Assembly: GCF_002086485.1 (NCBI RefSeq)
Contig: NZ_MVHF01000021.1
Coordinates: 55,025-119,024 of the forward strand
Origin: Mycobacterium aquaticum
GTDB taxonomy: Bacteria > Actinomycetota > Actinomycetes > Mycobacteriales > Mycobacteriaceae
Length of the DNA stretch: 64,000 nucleotides
Direction of reading: 5' to 3'
A program made the translations under genes and the position numbers. A model generated the notes under the pieces. That model did not search any database, had not been told where the DNA came from, and saw only the letters and a program-made list of their open reading frames with translations. Below, piece after piece: positions 1 through 7,071 of this stretch; positions within the stretch are counted from its first letter, which is position 1; every line of letters starts with the position of its first letter.

Positions 1-73
1 GACTAGCAGGCCTCGCGGACGCCCGCCATACCACGGCACGGCGTGAAACGGGGGGCTACCTAGAACACCTAAG

Positions 74-92
74 TTAGGTTAGACATACCTAT
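74..92 (+). promoter_or_regulatory. Probable IdeR iron box
   Basis: The 19 bases match 15 of 19 positions of the mycobacterial IdeR consensus; the left half, TTAGGTTAG, is perfect. The site lies 75 bases upstream of the GTG start of the exported protein gene at 168, where an iron-dependent repressor would block transcription. IdeR binding is inferred from the motif only. Confidence 0.6.
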
Positions 93-167
93 TGTCTCTC
101 AGGTAAATCTCAGCTAGCGTCCGTCATCGCCGCCGATGAGCGGCATGACAACCAACAAGGAGCTCCT

Positions 168-1595
168 GTGCAACTCGCAGTTCATCCGGCACCATCGGCT
201 GGCCGCATGAAGAACAAATTCCTGATGGGCAGCGTCGCGGTACTGGGTGCCGGTGCCATCGCGGTGAATCCGGTGGCGACGAGCCCGACATTGCTCGAGG
301 CTCAGCACCGGGCGGTGCAGCTCGTGGCCGACGTCACGGGGTCACCGGCCGAGGTGTACCAGGGCATCCTCACCGACACGGTCTCGAATCTCACTGCGCT
401 GGGCGAGAACTGGATGGCAAACCCGTTCCCGCTGCTGAGCCAGATCGCCGCAAACCAGACCGGCTACGCCCAGCAGATCGGCGCCGCCATCCAGTCCATC
501 CCCACCGTGCTGCAGAACTGGTACGAGAACGGCAAGGGCGAGTCGAAGCCCGGCGCCGAATACCTGGCCAACGCTGCGGCCGCGATCGAAGCCGGTGATT
601 TCAACACCGCCTACGACAACATCAACCGGTTCATGCTGTTCGGCCTGCAGAACCTGGCGGCACCGCTCACGGGCCTCTTCCTGTCCTCGACCGACAGGAC
701 GACCGGCGAATACAAGCCCGGGATCCCCGAGCAGATGGCCCAGAACTTCGCCGACGCGGTGGCTGTGGTGTTCAGCTCGAGCACCATGCTGACGGGTGTT
801 TTCCAGTCCGTCTTCGCTCCGCTCAGCGGCGCAGCGTGGGAAGCGTCGCGGGCCGGCGAAGCGATCTCGACCGCGCTGGCCTCGGGTGACGCGCAAGGCG
901 CCGTCACCGCCCTGGTGAACACGCCTGGCGTCATCCTGAACGCGATCGTCAACGGATTCGACTACCAGGACGGCGACACCACCGCGCCCTGGGCGGGCCT
1001 GCTTACCGGCTGCATCGGCAAGACCGGCCGGTGCGGTTCGGGTGCTCTCGAACAGCTGCTGATCACCATCCCGACCAAGATCGCCACGGCCATCGCCAAT
1101 CCCAGCACGACGGGCAGCCTGACGACCGCAAACCTGCTCTCGACGACCAGCCTGGCTACCGCCGCCGACACGATCGACACGGCTGCCACCACCGAGGCCA
1201 CCGAGGTCGAGACGCCCGCCCTGGCGGCCGCGCCGAGCACCGCCGCTACGGCCGGCACCGCCAAGGCCGCGGTGGCAGCCACCACCACGACCGACGCGAG
1301 CACCGACGCCGAAAGCGATGCCACCACCACGAAGCCGGCCACGGGCACCAAGTCCAAGCTGACCGGCAAGACCGCCAGTGACCGGCTGAACGCGACCGTC
1401 AAGAACCTGACCGACAAGGTCAAGGGCGCGACGAGCAAGGCCACCAAGTCCGACACCGGCGCCGCCGCATCGTCGAGCACCTCGTCCACTGCGTCATCGA
1501 CCGCTGCGGACAAGACGACCAAGAGCGACAGCTCGACAGGCAAACACGCCAAGAAGGAGTCGAAGAAGGACTCGGGCGGCAAGTCCGATTCCTGA
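168..1595 (+). CDS. Exported Ala/Thr-rich protein of unknown function, probably iron-regulated
   Basis: This is a 475-residue protein. The GTG start at 168 has an AAGGAG ribosome site five bases upstream. An in-frame ATG at 207 would place the Lys-Asn-Lys-Phe signal sequence at the very N-terminus and is a real alternative. A hydrophobic segment around residues 18-42 looks like a Sec signal peptide. The middle, to about residue 310, is a helical alanine-rich domain with a possible disulfide pair near residues 282 and 289. The last 150 residues are low-complexity Thr/Ala/Ser, then Lys/Ser/Asp-rich, possibly disordered or wall-associated. I do not recognise the family. The iron box at 74-92 suggests induction in iron starvation, so a role in the envelope or iron uptake is possible but unproven. 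Confidence 0.75.
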   Translation: MQLAVHPAPSAGRMKNKFLMGSVAVLGAGAIAVNPVATSPTLLEAQHRAVQLVADVTGSPAEVYQGILTDTVSNLTALGENWMANPFPLLSQIAANQTGYAQQIGAAIQSIPTVLQNWYENGKGESKPGAEYLANAAAAIEAGDFNTAYDNINRFMLFGLQNLAAPLTGLFLSSTDRTTGEYKPGIPEQMAQNFADAVAVVFSSSTMLTGVFQSVFAPLSGAAWEASRAGEAISTALASGDAQGAVTALVNTPGVILNAIVNGFDYQDGDTTAPWAGLLTGCIGKTGRCGSGALEQLLITIPTKIATAIANPSTTGSLTTANLLSTTSLATAADTIDTAATTEATEVETPALAAAPSTAATAGTAKAAVAATTTTDASTDAESDATTTKPATGTKSKLTGKTASDRLNATVKNLTDKVKGATSKATKSDTGAAASSSTSSTASSTAADKTTKSDSSTGKHAKKESKKDSGGKSDS

Positions 1596-1608
1596 GTCGC
1601 ACAACACC

Positions 1609-1638
1609 AATCGGGCCCCGACATGTCGGGGCCCGATT
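1609..1638. terminator. Bidirectional terminator
   Basis: This is a perfect 30-base inverted repeat with 15-base arms and no spacer, so a few central bases must form the loop. It is very GC-rich in the core and sits exactly between two convergent genes (ends at 1595 and 1646). The position and symmetry fit a two-way terminator; there is no long T tract. Confidence 0.7.
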
Positions 1639-1645
1639 ACGTTGG

Positions 1646-2212
1646 CTAAAGCCAGGTGTCGTTGGTCGTGGCGGTGAGGAACGCCTCCAGATCGTTACGC
1701 CACGTGGCCGGAGTGTTCTTGTCCGGCTCTATCCCGGTGTATTCACCGCGGTAGAACAGCAGCGGCCGAGGCTTGCGTTTGGGCACCTCCGACATGCCGT
1801 GCACCGCACCGAACACCACGAAATGGTCGCCGCCGTCATGCACCGACGCCACCGAGCAGTCGATGTGGGCCAGCGAGCCCTCGATGATGGGAGAGCCGAG
1901 TTCCGAAGGCCGCCACTCGATTCCGGCGAACTTGTCGGGCTCCTTGGAACCGAAGCGCGCCGAGACGTGCTGCTGATCCTCGTGCAGCATGTTGACACAG
2001 AACCGGCCGCTGGCCTCGATGGACTGCCACGACCGGGACACCTTGGTCGGGCAGAACAGCACCAGCGGCGGGTCCAACGACAACGCCGCGAACGACTGGC
2101 AGGCGAACCCGATCGGGACGTCCTCGTGCACGGTGGTGATGATGGTGATGCCTGTGCAGAACTGCCCGAGCACATTGCGGAATGTGCGGGGATCGATCGC
2201 AGGAGCGCTCAT
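1646..2212 (-). CDS. hsaB: Flavin reductase of the 3-HSA hydroxylase
   Basis: This is the reductase component (188 residues) that supplies reduced flavin to the monooxygenase HsaA in cholesterol ring degradation. It is a single FMN-binding split-barrel (flavin reductase-like) domain. The core is recognisable by Asn-Val-Leu-Gly-Gln-Phe-Cys-Thr-Gly near the N-terminus and by the conserved Cys-Gln-Ser-Phe-Ala-Ala-Leu-Ser segment. I chose the ATG at 2212 rather than an upstream start because it begins at the family's usual N-terminus and lies two bases after the hsaC stop codon. It is the last gene of the hsaA-hsaD-hsaC-hsaB operon, the same order as Rv3570c-Rv3567c. Confidence 0.93.
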   Translation of the reverse strand: MSAPAIDPRTFRNVLGQFCTGITIITTVHEDVPIGFACQSFAALSLDPPLVLFCPTKVSRSWQSIEASGRFCVNMLHEDQQHVSARFGSKEPDKFAGIEWRPSELGSPIIEGSLAHIDCSVASVHDGGDHFVVFGAVHGMSEVPKRKPRPLLFYRGEYTGIEPDKNTPATWRNDLEAFLTATTNDTWL

Positions 2213-2214
2213 CG

Positions 2215-3114
2215 CTACTTGAAGCCGACGGAAAAGTCGTGCCCCCACAGGCTGACCGCCGTCGATTCCCGGGCCACCCAGTCGTTGTCGTCGACTTCGA
2301 GCCCCTCACAACCGAACTCGATGTCGAAACCGCCTGGTGTCTTCATGTAGAAGGACAGCATCTTGTCGTTCACGTGGCGGCCCAGGGTCGCCGACATCTT
2401 CACCTTGCGGCGCAGTGCACGGTCCAGGCACAGGCCCACGTCGTCGGCCTCGCCCACCTCGACCATCAGATGCACGATGCCGCTGGGGGTCTGGCCAGGC
2501 ATGAAGGCCAGGCTGTGGTGGCGCGGGTTGACCCCGAGGAAGCGCAGCCAGGCCGGCTCCCCGTCGGCGGGGCGCCCCACCAACTGCGGCGGCAGCCGCA
2601 TCGAGTCCCGCAGGTGGAAGCCCAGCACGTCGCGGTAGAACCGCAGGGTTTCGGCGTCGTCCTTGGTGGTCAGCACCACGTGGCCGAGCCCCTGCTCCTC
2701 GGTGACGAACTTGTGCCCGTACGGGCTGACCACGCGGCGGTGCTCGAGCGCGACACCGTGGAACACCTCAAGGCTGTTACCGGAGGGGTCGTCGAACACG
2801 ATCATCTCGTCGACGCGGCGATCGGCCAGTTCGGTGGCGGTGGCCTCCTTGTAGGGGACGCCATTGGCCTCCAGCCGATTGCGGATGTCCTGCAGCTCAG
2901 CGGCATTCGCGGTTTCCCAGCCGGACTCAAGCAGCCGGTCATGGTTCCCGGGGACGATGATCAGCCGGGCGGGAAATTCGTCCATCCGTAAGTAGAGCGC
3001 GCCCTCGGTCTGACCCTTGCCCTCGACCATGCCGAGCACCTTGAGGCCGTACTCCCGCCAGGCCGCGATGTCGGTGGCCTCGATGCGCAGGTACCCCAGC
3101 GATTTGATGCTCAT
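2215..3114 (-). CDS. hsaC: 3,4-DHSA extradiol (meta-cleavage) dioxygenase
   Basis: This is an iron(II) extradiol dioxygenase of 299 residues that cleaves the catecholic A ring of 3,4-DHSA in steroid degradation. It has two vicinal-oxygen-chelate repeats. The expected iron ligands are visible: His145 (in Gly-Leu-Gly-His), His215 (Ile-Val-His-Leu) and Glu266 (Asp-Ile-Glu-Phe), the same numbers as in the studied mycobacterial enzyme. It lies between hsaD and hsaB with gaps of only two to three bases, so translation is probably coupled. KstR-controlled transcription comes from the operators near 5227 and 5295. Confidence 0.96.
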   Translation of the reverse strand: MSIKSLGYLRIEATDIAAWREYGLKVLGMVEGKGQTEGALYLRMDEFPARLIIVPGNHDRLLESGWETANAAELQDIRNRLEANGVPYKEATATELADRRVDEMIVFDDPSGNSLEVFHGVALEHRRVVSPYGHKFVTEEQGLGHVVLTTKDDAETLRFYRDVLGFHLRDSMRLPPQLVGRPADGEPAWLRFLGVNPRHHSLAFMPGQTPSGIVHLMVEVGEADDVGLCLDRALRRKVKMSATLGRHVNDKMLSFYMKTPGGFDIEFGCEGLEVDDNDWVARESTAVSLWGHDFSVGFK

Positions 3115-3117
3115 GGG

Positions 3118-3993
3118 CTAGCCTCCCAGGAAATCGATGGTGAGCTTGTTGAACTCGTCGAACTTCTCCACCTGTGCCCAGTGTCCACACTGCCCGAAAA
3201 CGTGCAATTGCACTCGCGGAATCTGCTTGACCGCGACGAGTGCACCGTCGAGCGGGTTGACCCGGTCTTCGCGACCCCAGATGAGCAGCACCGGCTGGCG
3301 CAGCTTGTAGACCTCGCGCCACATCATGCCGAGCTCGAAATCCGGCCCGGCGAACGACTTCCCCATCGCGCGAGCCGCGGCCAGCGACTCGGGTTGGCTC
3401 GCGATCGCGAACCGCTCGTCGATCAGTTCAGGCGTGACGAGCTTCTGGTCGAAGACCATGATGCGCAGGAAGCGCTCCATGTTCTCGCGCGTCGGGTCGG
3501 CCGTGAACTTGCCGAGCAGCTTGACGCCCTCGGTGGGATCGGGCGCGAACAGGTTGACCGAAAGGCCACCGGGGCCCATCAGCACGAGCTTGCCCGCTCG
3601 GTCCGGGTAGTCGAGTGCGAACCGCACCGCGGTGCCGCCGCCGAGAGAGTTGCCCAGCAGCGGAATCCGGCCCTGCAGACCGAGGTGGTCGAACAGCCCG
3701 AGCAGCGCCTTGGCGCTGTAGCGGTTGTACTGCTCGTGCTCGGTGAGCTTGTCCGAGTGTCCGTAGCCGGGCTGATCGACCGCGAGCACGTGGAAGTGCT
3801 CGGCGAGCACCGCGATGTTGCGGCCGAAGTTCGACCAACTCGACGCGCCGGGCCCACCACCGTGCAACAGCACGATGGTCTGAGCCGACGGATCACCGGC
3901 CTCGTGGTAGTGCAGCCGCAGGTCCAGATCACCGGCCTTGACCTGGGCGTAGCGCGACGTCGATTCGAAGGTGAGCTCTTGTGTGGCAGTCAT
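3118..3993 (-). CDS. hsaD: 4,9-DSHA hydrolase (meta-cleavage product hydrolase)
   Basis: This alpha/beta hydrolase of 291 residues splits the C-C bond of the ring-opened steroid 4,9-DSHA, giving DOHNAA and a hydroxyhexadienoate. The catalytic triad is readable: Ser116 in Gly-Asn-Ser-Leu-Gly, Asp243 in Trp-Gly-Arg-Glu-Asp, and His271 in Gln-Cys-Gly-His-Trp. The oxyanion motif His-Gly-Gly-Gly-Pro-Gly sits near residues 44-49. The gene is one base from the hsaA stop codon and three bases from hsaC, inside the KstR-regulated operon. Confidence 0.96.
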   Translation of the reverse strand: MTATQELTFESTSRYAQVKAGDLDLRLHYHEAGDPSAQTIVLLHGGGPGASSWSNFGRNIAVLAEHFHVLAVDQPGYGHSDKLTEHEQYNRYSAKALLGLFDHLGLQGRIPLLGNSLGGGTAVRFALDYPDRAGKLVLMGPGGLSVNLFAPDPTEGVKLLGKFTADPTRENMERFLRIMVFDQKLVTPELIDERFAIASQPESLAAARAMGKSFAGPDFELGMMWREVYKLRQPVLLIWGREDRVNPLDGALVAVKQIPRVQLHVFGQCGHWAQVEKFDEFNKLTIDFLGG

Positions 3994-3994
3994 G

Positions 3995-5185
3995 TCAGAC
4001 CATCGTGTCCGCGGGCGGAAGGCCGAACTCGTTGTTGCCGAAGATCATGTACGCGCGCTCCGGATCGTTGGCGGCGTGCACCCGGCCCGCGTGCGCATCA
4101 CGCCAGAAGCGTTGCAGCGGAGCGGTGTTGGCCAGGGCGGTGGCGCCCGCCGATTCGAAGAGCCGGTCGATCGATGCGATGGCCCGGCCAGTGGCCCGCA
4201 CCTGATCGCGGCGGGCGCGGGTCCGCAGCTCGAACGGGATCTCCTTGCCTGCCTGCAGCAGGGCGTACTCGTCGCCCACGTTGCCGATCAACTGGCGCCA
4301 CGCGGCGTCGATGTCGCTGGCGGCCTCGGCGATACGAACCTTCGCGAACGGGTCGTCCTTGCCCTTCTCGCCGGCGAACGCCGCGCGTACGCGCTTGCCC
4401 TGGTGCTCGACGTGGGCGGCGTACGCGCCGTAGGCCATCCCGACGATCGGAGCCGAGATGGTGGTGGGATGCACTGTGCCCCAAGGCATCTTGTACACCG
4501 CTGCGGTGTTGGTCCGATACCCGCCCGCGGTGCCGTCGTTCATCGCCTTGTAGGACAGGAACCGGTGCTTGGGCACGAACACGTCCTTGACGACGATCGT
4601 GTTGCTGCCGGTGCCGCGCAGACCGACCACGTGCCAGACGTCGTCGATCCGGTAGTCACTGATCGGGATGAGGAAGCTGCCGAAGTCGACGGGACGGCCG
4701 TCCTTGATCACCGGGCCACCCAGGAAGGCCCAGGTGGCGTGGTCACAGCCCGACGACCAGTTCCACGAACCGTTGACCAAATAGCCGTCGCCGGCCTCGG
4801 TCACCACGCCCGCACCCATCGGCGCGTACGAGGAGGACACCCGGACCGACGTGTCCTCGCCCCACACTTCTTCCTGGGCCCGCTGGTCGAACAGGGCCAG
4901 GTGCCAGTTGTGCACGCCGATGATCGAGCTGACCCAGCCGGTGGATCCGCAGGCGCTGGCCAGGCGGCGTACCGCCTCGTAGAACACCGTCGGATCGCAC
5001 TGCAGGCCACCCCATTGCTCAGGCTGGAGCAGCTTGAAGAACCCGATCTCTTCGAGCGCGTCGATCGACTCCTGCGGGATCTTCCGCAGGTCCTCTGTGG
5101 CCTGCGCCCGCTCCCGCAGCGCGGGCAGCAGGTCATCGATGCCGGCGAGGACCGCCTGCACGTCGCGCTGTTCAATGGACGTCAC
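3995..5185 (-). CDS. hsaA: 3-HSA hydroxylase, oxygenase component
   Basis: This is a flavin-dependent monooxygenase of 396 residues with an acyl-CoA dehydrogenase fold. It hydroxylates 3-HSA to the catechol 3,4-DHSA using reduced flavin from HsaB. The GTG at 5185 is preferred over the ATG at 5212: an AGGAGG ribosome site lies seven bases upstream and the resulting N-terminus (Met-Thr-Ser-Ile) matches the known protein. The sequence is nearly colinear with the M. tuberculosis enzyme, including the Asn-Trp-Ser-Ser-Gly-Cys-Asp segment. It is the first gene of the hsaADCB operon; the KstR operator at 5227-5240 lies about 40 bases upstream. Confidence 0.95.
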   Translation of the reverse strand: MTSIEQRDVQAVLAGIDDLLPALRERAQATEDLRKIPQESIDALEEIGFFKLLQPEQWGGLQCDPTVFYEAVRRLASACGSTGWVSSIIGVHNWHLALFDQRAQEEVWGEDTSVRVSSSYAPMGAGVVTEAGDGYLVNGSWNWSSGCDHATWAFLGGPVIKDGRPVDFGSFLIPISDYRIDDVWHVVGLRGTGSNTIVVKDVFVPKHRFLSYKAMNDGTAGGYRTNTAAVYKMPWGTVHPTTISAPIVGMAYGAYAAHVEHQGKRVRAAFAGEKGKDDPFAKVRIAEAASDIDAAWRQLIGNVGDEYALLQAGKEIPFELRTRARRDQVRATGRAIASIDRLFESAGATALANTAPLQRFWRDAHAGRVHAANDPERAYMIFGNNEFGLPPADTMV

Positions 5186-5226
5186 TGAATTGCCTCCTGG
5201 ATCGAGATCCACAACTAGACAGAGAT

Positions 5227-5240
5227 TAGAACACGTTTTA
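5227..5240. promoter_or_regulatory. KstR operator for hsaADCB
   Basis: The 14 bases TAGAACACGTTTTA fit the KstR pattern T-N-N-AAC-N-N-GTT-N-N-A at every fixed position. The site lies 42 bases upstream of the hsaA start in the divergent hsaA/kshB intergenic region. KstR releases its operators when it binds a 3-oxo-cholestenoyl-CoA type ligand. Confidence 0.9.
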
Positions 5241-5294
5241 ATTTGTGTCGAGCAGCGCCGAGCTGCAGACGCTGGACCAGGGCACCGATATTTT

Positions 5295-5308
5295 TGTAAC
5301 CTGTTCTA
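5295..5308. promoter_or_regulatory. KstR operator for kshB
   Basis: TGTAACCTGTTCTA matches all fixed positions of the KstR operator pattern. It ends three bases before the first possible ATG of kshB (5312). This makes translation from that ATG less likely unless the mRNA is leaderless, and favours the GTG at 5336. Confidence 0.88.
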
Positions 5309-5335
5309 GTTATGAACGAAGGAAGAGAGACACCG

Positions 5336-6394
5336 GTGACGGATGAGCCACTGGGCAGCCATGTGCTCGAATTGCAGGTGGCCGCCGTCATCGAGGAGAC
5401 CGCCGACGCGCGCTCCCTGGTGTTCGCGGTGCCTCCCGGGTCCGACGTGGCCGCCGACCGGCTGCAGTACTCTCCCGGCCAGTTCCTGACACTGCGTGTC
5501 CCCAGCGATCGCACCGGTTCGGTGGCCCGGTGCTACTCGCTGTCCAGCTCGCCGACCACCGACGATCAGCTGACGGTCACCGTCAAGCGCACCGTCGACG
5601 GGTACGCCTCGAACTGGCTCTGTGACAACGCCCATGCCGGCATGCGGATGCACGTGCTGGCGCCGTCGGGCACCTTCGTCCCGAAAGATCTGGGCGCCGA
5701 TCTGCTGTTGCTCGCGGCAGGCAGCGGCATCACCCCGATGATGGCGATCTGCAAGTCGGCGCTGGCCGAGGGCACCGGCAAGGTGGTGCTGATCTATGCC
5801 AACCGGGACGAGAACTCGGTCATCTTCGCCGCCACCTTGCGGGAGCTGGCCGCCAAGTACCCGGACCGGCTGACGGTCGTGCACTGGCTGGAATCCGTGC
5901 AGGGCCTGCCGAGCGCGGCCGCGATTGCCGGGCTGGCAGCCCCATTCACCGCAAGCGACGCCTTCATCTGCGGGCCGGGACCGTTCATGTCCGCCGCCGA
6001 GGAGGCCCTGCGCCAGGCCGGAACCCCCGACGAGCGCATCCACATCGAGGTGTTCAAATCGCTGGACTCCGATCCGTTCGCGCGCGTGGTGATCGCCGAG
6101 GACGACAGCGACCAGGGTCCGGCCACCGCGATCGTGACCCTTGACGGCACGACACACGAAATCCGTTGGCCGCGTTCGGCAAAACTGCTCGACGTGCTGC
6201 TGGACAAGGGCCTCGACGCGCCGTTCTCCTGTCGTGAGGGGCACTGCGGTGCGTGCGCGGTGCTCAAGAAGTCCGGCGATGTCGAGATGGCGGTCAACGA
6301 TGTGCTGGAGCCATCCGACCTCGAAGAGGGCCTGATCCTCGGATGCCAGGCCACGCCGGCGTCCGATTCGGTCGAAGTCACATACGACGAGTAG
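5336..6394 (+). CDS. kshB: 3-Ketosteroid 9-alpha-hydroxylase reductase
   Basis: KshB passes electrons from NADH through FAD and a plant-type [2Fe-2S] cluster to the Rieske oxygenase KshA, which opens steroid ring B. Domains in order are the FAD-binding barrel (flavin motif Arg-Cys-Tyr-Ser-Leu-Ser), the NAD-binding domain (Ala-Gly-Ser-Gly-Ile-Thr-Pro) and a C-terminal ferredoxin. The cluster cysteines fall at 299, 304, 307 and 337 (C-x4-C-x2-C-x29-C). The GTG at 5336 is preceded by a purine-rich AAGGAAGAGAG tract. The in-frame ATG at 5312 would add eight residues but abuts the KstR operator. The partner kshA is not in this window. Confidence 0.93.
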   Translation: MTDEPLGSHVLELQVAAVIEETADARSLVFAVPPGSDVAADRLQYSPGQFLTLRVPSDRTGSVARCYSLSSSPTTDDQLTVTVKRTVDGYASNWLCDNAHAGMRMHVLAPSGTFVPKDLGADLLLLAAGSGITPMMAICKSALAEGTGKVVLIYANRDENSVIFAATLRELAAKYPDRLTVVHWLESVQGLPSAAAIAGLAAPFTASDAFICGPGPFMSAAEEALRQAGTPDERIHIEVFKSLDSDPFARVVIAEDDSDQGPATAIVTLDGTTHEIRWPRSAKLLDVLLDKGLDAPFSCREGHCGACAVLKKSGDVEMAVNDVLEPSDLEEGLILGCQATPASDSVEVTYDE

Positions 6395-6416
6395 CGAACG
6401 GATACCTTTCTTGACG

Positions 6417-6992
6417 ATGACCACGAACAGGCTCACCGCAGCGAGTGCGGCCGCCGTGCTGACCGCGGCGGCCCTGGCATTTCCGGCATCGGCCACGGCG
6501 GCGTCGAACTCGGCCGTCACCTCCATCCCCAGTCCACAGGGCGACATCGAGATGCACGTCACCGCCAACTGCGCGGGCACGGTGTGCACGTTCAGCACGC
6601 AGGCCAACCTGCTGACGCCGGACGGGCCCATCGGCTTCCCCGGCGACGCGTGGGCACGCCAGACCATCACGCTGCGCAGCACGGACCGCAACGTCTGGCA
6701 GGAGGCGTCGTACAGCGCACCGGCCGGCGCACCGCGAGTGGTCAAGGGCGCCAACAACGACAACGTGCTGTCCAAGCAGCTCAAGTCGATCAACAACGCC
6801 GAGATCTCGGTGACCACCTTCGGCGGCGGCCCGATCGAGCGCTTCCAGGTCGACGGCGAGTCGACACCGACCGACTGGGCCACCGGCCAGCCGAACACCA
6901 AGGCGTCCTTCATCGCGTGCTCGGACATCCAGGTGGTGTTCGGCGGCGTCAACCTCTCGACCCCGACCGCCTGCGCGCAGACCGGGTTCTGA
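6417..6992 (+). CDS. Secreted protein, Rv3572-like, function unknown
   Basis: This is a 191-residue protein with a clear Sec signal peptide (about residues 1-28, ending Ala-Ser-Ala-Thr-Ala-Ala) and a compact mature domain. That domain carries three cysteines (an early pair separated by five positions and one late), plausibly one disulfide. A TTG two codons upstream (6411) is also possible; the ATG is preferred. It lies 22 bases after kshB in the same orientation and probably shares its KstR promoter, at the position occupied by Rv3572 in M. tuberculosis. I cannot assign a function; export and steroid-locus location are what the sequence supports. Confidence 0.82.
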   Translation: MTTNRLTAASAAAVLTAAALAFPASATAASNSAVTSIPSPQGDIEMHVTANCAGTVCTFSTQANLLTPDGPIGFPGDAWARQTITLRSTDRNVWQEASYSAPAGAPRVVKGANNDNVLSKQLKSINNAEISVTTFGGGPIERFQVDGESTPTDWATGQPNTKASFIACSDIQVVFGGVNLSTPTACAQTGF

Positions 6993-6999
6993 CCTCTCT

Positions 7000-7063
7000 G
7001 CGCGAGCAGACCGTCAGGTACCGGACGAGCGGCGTGTCGCGGACCTTGACGTCTGCTCGCGCG
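7000..7063. terminator. Long inverted repeat between convergent genes
   Basis: The arms CGCGAGCAGAC(C)GTCA (about 7001-7016) and TGACGTCTGCTCGCG (about 7047-7061) are complementary except for one extra C, with a 30-base loop. The element fills the gap between the convergent exported-protein gene and fadE34. It probably acts as a two-way terminator; there is no T run, so this is inferred from position and pairing. Confidence 0.5.
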
Positions 7064-7071
7064 AAGAAGTC

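Noticed and set aside
61..80. KstR operator near the first gene (TAGAACACC)
   Set aside because: The right half GTT is not at the required spacing; the IdeR-type match fits this stretch better.
5306..6952. A 548-codon frame antisense to kshB and the exported protein
   Set aside because: It spans two real genes on the other strand and reads as shadow sequence.
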